Source: Fructobacillus parabroussonetiae (GTDB taxonomy: Bacteria > Bacillota > Bacilli > Lactobacillales > Lactobacillaceae). Taken from it: 64,000 nucleotides of DNA. The first letter of the stretch is position 1, and every line of letters starts with the position of its first letter. Under the pieces are notes generated by a model. The model was given only the letters and a program-made list of their open reading frames with translations, was not told the origin of the DNA and did not search any database. Shown piece after piece: positions 62,373 to 64,000 of the stretch. The stretch spans positions 62,001 to 126,000 of the forward strand of contig NZ_JAAMFL010000001.1 of NCBI RefSeq assembly GCF_018437265.1, written 5' to 3'. A program made the translations under genes and the position numbers.

Positions 62373-63347
62373 ATGGAAAAGATGAAGATTGTGGCGACCG
62401 CTCGGCAAGTGCCGGAACGCGCCGTGTCAAACGATGACTTAGCGGAACTGATGGAGACATCAGACGAATGGATTTACCCCCGTACGGGGATCCATCGTCG
62501 GCACGTGGTGACCGATGAAAACACCTCGGACTTGGCGGCTGCCGTGGCCGAAAAGCTCTTGGCAAAAGCCGGTTGGCAGGCAGACGATTTGGACTTTATC
62601 ATTGTCTCAACGATGTCCCCGGATGCCTTGTCCCCACACACTTCAGCCATTGTGCAGGGGAAGATTGGCGCTCAAAAGGCCTTTGCTTTTGACATTAACG
62701 CCGCCTGTTCAGGATTTGTGTACGGCCTGTCCGTTGCTTCTTCCTTCTTATCATCTGGTCGTTACCAAAAGGGCATGTTCATTGGCGCAGAAGTGCTGTC
62801 AAAACTGGTTGATTGGAAGGATCGGACCGTGTCCGTTCTCTTCGGCGACGGTGCTGGTGGTGTCTTGCTTGAGGCGACAAAAGAAGAAGAAGGCCTCTTA
62901 TCCGAAGAGCTACAAGCTTACGGTGATCGTGGCGAGGCCATTTTGACCGGGCGCTTTGCCAATCAAAACGCCTTTGCTGGGGAAATTTCGCCTTTGGATC
63001 CATACTTCCACCAAGATGGCCGCGGCGTTTATTCCTTTGCGACTCGAGAGGTACCCAAGGTCTTGAACAAGGCCTTGGCAAAAGCCGGCTTGCAGGCCGA
63101 TGATGTGGACCTTTACTTGGCCCACCAGGCCAACCATCGGATTATCGAATCGATGGCGAAAAACTTTGGCCAACCAATGGAAAAGTTCCCAACGAACATG
63201 GTCGAATATGGCAACACTTCGGCCGCTTCAACCGCCATTCTCTTGGATGAGTTAATGGAAGCTGGCCAAGTGCAAAAGGGGATGAAAGTCGCCTTCGTTG
63301 GCTTTGGTGGTGGCCTCGCCATTGGGGCGCAAATCTGGCAGCTCTAA
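62373..63347 (+). CDS. fabH: Beta-ketoacyl-ACP synthase III (fab cluster copy)
   Basis: A 324-residue KAS III. Catalytic residues lie in NAACSGFVYG (Cys), LAHQANHRIIES (His) and EYGNTSAAS (Asn). It starts fatty acid chains. ATGs at 62370, 62373 and 62382 are close; 62373 best fits AAAGGG spacing. It lies between fabT and acpP as in other Lactobacillales. The second copy at 40253 is more divergent in context. Confidence 0.94.
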   Translation: MEKMKIVATARQVPERAVSNDDLAELMETSDEWIYPRTGIHRRHVVTDENTSDLAAAVAEKLLAKAGWQADDLDFIIVSTMSPDALSPHTSAIVQGKIGAQKAFAFDINAACSGFVYGLSVASSFLSSGRYQKGMFIGAEVLSKLVDWKDRTVSVLFGDGAGGVLLEATKEEEGLLSEELQAYGDRGEAILTGRFANQNAFAGEISPLDPYFHQDGRGVYSFATREVPKVLNKALAKAGLQADDVDLYLAHQANHRIIESMAKNFGQPMEKFPTNMVEYGNTSAASTAILLDELMEAGQVQKGMKVAFVGFGGGLAIGAQIWQL

Positions 63348-63462
63348 GCGACTAGCCCGGTGAATGCCGGGCGTTTTCAAAAAATAACTAAAATGCGGTG
63401 TAGTAGGCTGCACCGTAAAAATCAAACGTATTGCAATACGAAACCTATAGGAGAACGTGCTC

Positions 63463-63705
63463 ATGACACAAGAAGAGATTTTTGACAAGGTAAAGGACAT
63501 CTTGGTTGACCAATTTGATTTGGAAGACTCAGAAGTAACGATGACAACCAACATGACGGACGACATCGATGCCGACTCATTGGACTTGTTCGAAGTTTTG
63601 AACCAAGTCGAAGACGAATTCGACATTAAGTTGGAAGATACAGAAGAAGTATCAACAGTTGCTGACTTGGTTAACAAGATCAAGGAACAAACTGACAAGA
63701 AGTAA
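63463..63705 (+). CDS. acpP: Acyl carrier protein
   Basis: An 80-residue acidic ACP. The phosphopantetheine site is DIDADSLDLFEVL (Ser in DSL). I chose ATG 63463, with ATAGGAG upstream; an in-frame GTG lies six bases before. It carries acyl chains for the whole cluster. fabK follows after a 61-base gap with a GC-rich hairpin. Confidence 0.95.
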   Translation: MTQEEIFDKVKDILVDQFDLEDSEVTMTTNMTDDIDADSLDLFEVLNQVEDEFDIKLEDTEEVSTVADLVNKIKEQTDKK

Positions 63706-63766
63706 GACTTCTCATCAGGCGGCGTCCGTCGCCGCATACATAAAAGTAAAAGGTAAGGCATAGAAT

Positions 63767-64000
63767 ATGACAGTTAAAGTTGGAAACGAGATTTTTGATC
63801 AACTCGGCATGAAGTACCCGATTGTGGAAGGCGGCATGACCTGGGCCGGAACTGGTGCGTTGGCCGCAGCGGTTTCAGAAGCTGGTGGTCTTGGCTTCAT
63901 CGGAACGGGTTACTGGCATGGCGAAGATGTTCGCAAGGAAGTTCGTCGGGCCAAAGCATTGACCGACAAGCCATTTGGTGTGAACGTGATGTTGATGTCC
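63767..64000 (+). CDS. fabK: Enoyl-ACP reductase II FabK, 5' part (runs past the window)
   Basis: The first 78 codons of a TIM-barrel flavoprotein. The start is MTVKVGNEIFDQLGMKYPIVEGGMTWAG, then AAAVSEAGGLGFIGTG and KPFGVNVML, which are the FabK/nitronate-monooxygenase N-terminal motifs. Position after acpP in a fab cluster identifies it as the enoyl reductase of the FabK type. AGGTAAGG precedes the ATG. The 3' end is outside the window. Confidence 0.92.
   Translation, partial: MTVKVGNEIFDQLGMKYPIVEGGMTWAGTGALAAAVSEAGGLGFIGTGYWHGEDVRKEVRRAKALTDKPFGVNVMLMS

Noticed and set aside
1-64000. CRISPR arrays, insertion sequences, prophage or toxin-antitoxin modules
   Set aside because: I found no direct-repeat array, transposase, integrase or phage structural gene, and no convincing small toxin-antitoxin pair.

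Overview
The window is a chromosome segment of a low-GC Gram-positive bacterium, almost certainly a member of Lactobacillaceae. The gene content fits the Leuconostoc/Weissella/Fructobacillus side of the family: a Weissella-type L-2-hydroxyisocaproate dehydrogenase, FabT/FabK fatty acid synthesis, a class II HMG-CoA reductase and MntH. I cannot name the species from the sequence alone. Nearly all genes lie on the + strand, so replication most likely enters from the left. I see no insertion sequences, prophage or CRISPR array.

Region 1 (1-21.8 kb) is core information processing: rpoB (3' part), rpoC, a small membrane protein, mrnC, rlmB, a SigH/ComX-like sigma factor, rpmG, secE, nusG, rplK-rplA, rplJ-rplL with an L10 leader, an rRNA-type methyltransferase, tadA, SRP RNA, dnaX, recR, a YaaL-like gene, tmk, darA, holB, rsmI, an acyl-ACP thioesterase, galE and a ROK fructokinase. 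Region 2 (21.9-33.5 kb) holds tRNA-Lys and a D,D-carboxypeptidase. Next come a dense DnaA-box cluster before rlmH, nnrE, tRNA-Ser, small orphan genes and hicD. It ends with a T-box-controlled SAM-hydrolase/ECF-transporter operon, tRNA-Asn and pnuC. Region 3 (33.7-46.7 kb) holds a nucleoside transporter behind a PurBox pair, three envelope proteins, a T-box plus valS, a stand-alone fabH, a LysM-CAP secreted protein, an LCP ligase and a ppx-mvaA-orf-sir2 operon. Region 4 (47.4-64 kb) is a metal-homeostasis group (CDF exporter, mntH, uspA, CzrA-like sensor), tRNA-Leu, a secreted nuclease, an amino acid ABC transporter, metG, a flavin oxidoreductase, an ECF S component, gapA, a phosphoesterase and the start of the fatty acid cluster (fabZ-fabT-fabH-acpP-fabK).

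The most interesting element is the leader of the ABC transporter at 52.4-54.8 kb (minus strand). It has a promoter, a strong ribosome binding site and a 24-codon ORF with three consecutive cysteine codons. These are followed by a long intrinsic terminator whose 5' arm can instead pair with a sequence overlapping the leader stop codon. This is a complete layout for ribosome-mediated cysteine attenuation and marks the transporter as a probable cystine/cysteine importer.

A second, possibly related pattern is the loss of structural zinc-site cysteines in several core proteins: the second zinc site of RpoC, the zinc modules of DnaX and HolB, and the zinc ribbon of the sirtuin. Other zinc proteins (RpmG, RecR, TadA, RpoC N-terminus) keep theirs. 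Together with cysteine-codon attenuation this suggests a lineage economising on cysteine or zinc. Other points are combined PurBox and T-box control of the SAM-hydrolase/ECF operon, the DnaA-box cluster far from any dnaA gene, and a structured mntH leader.
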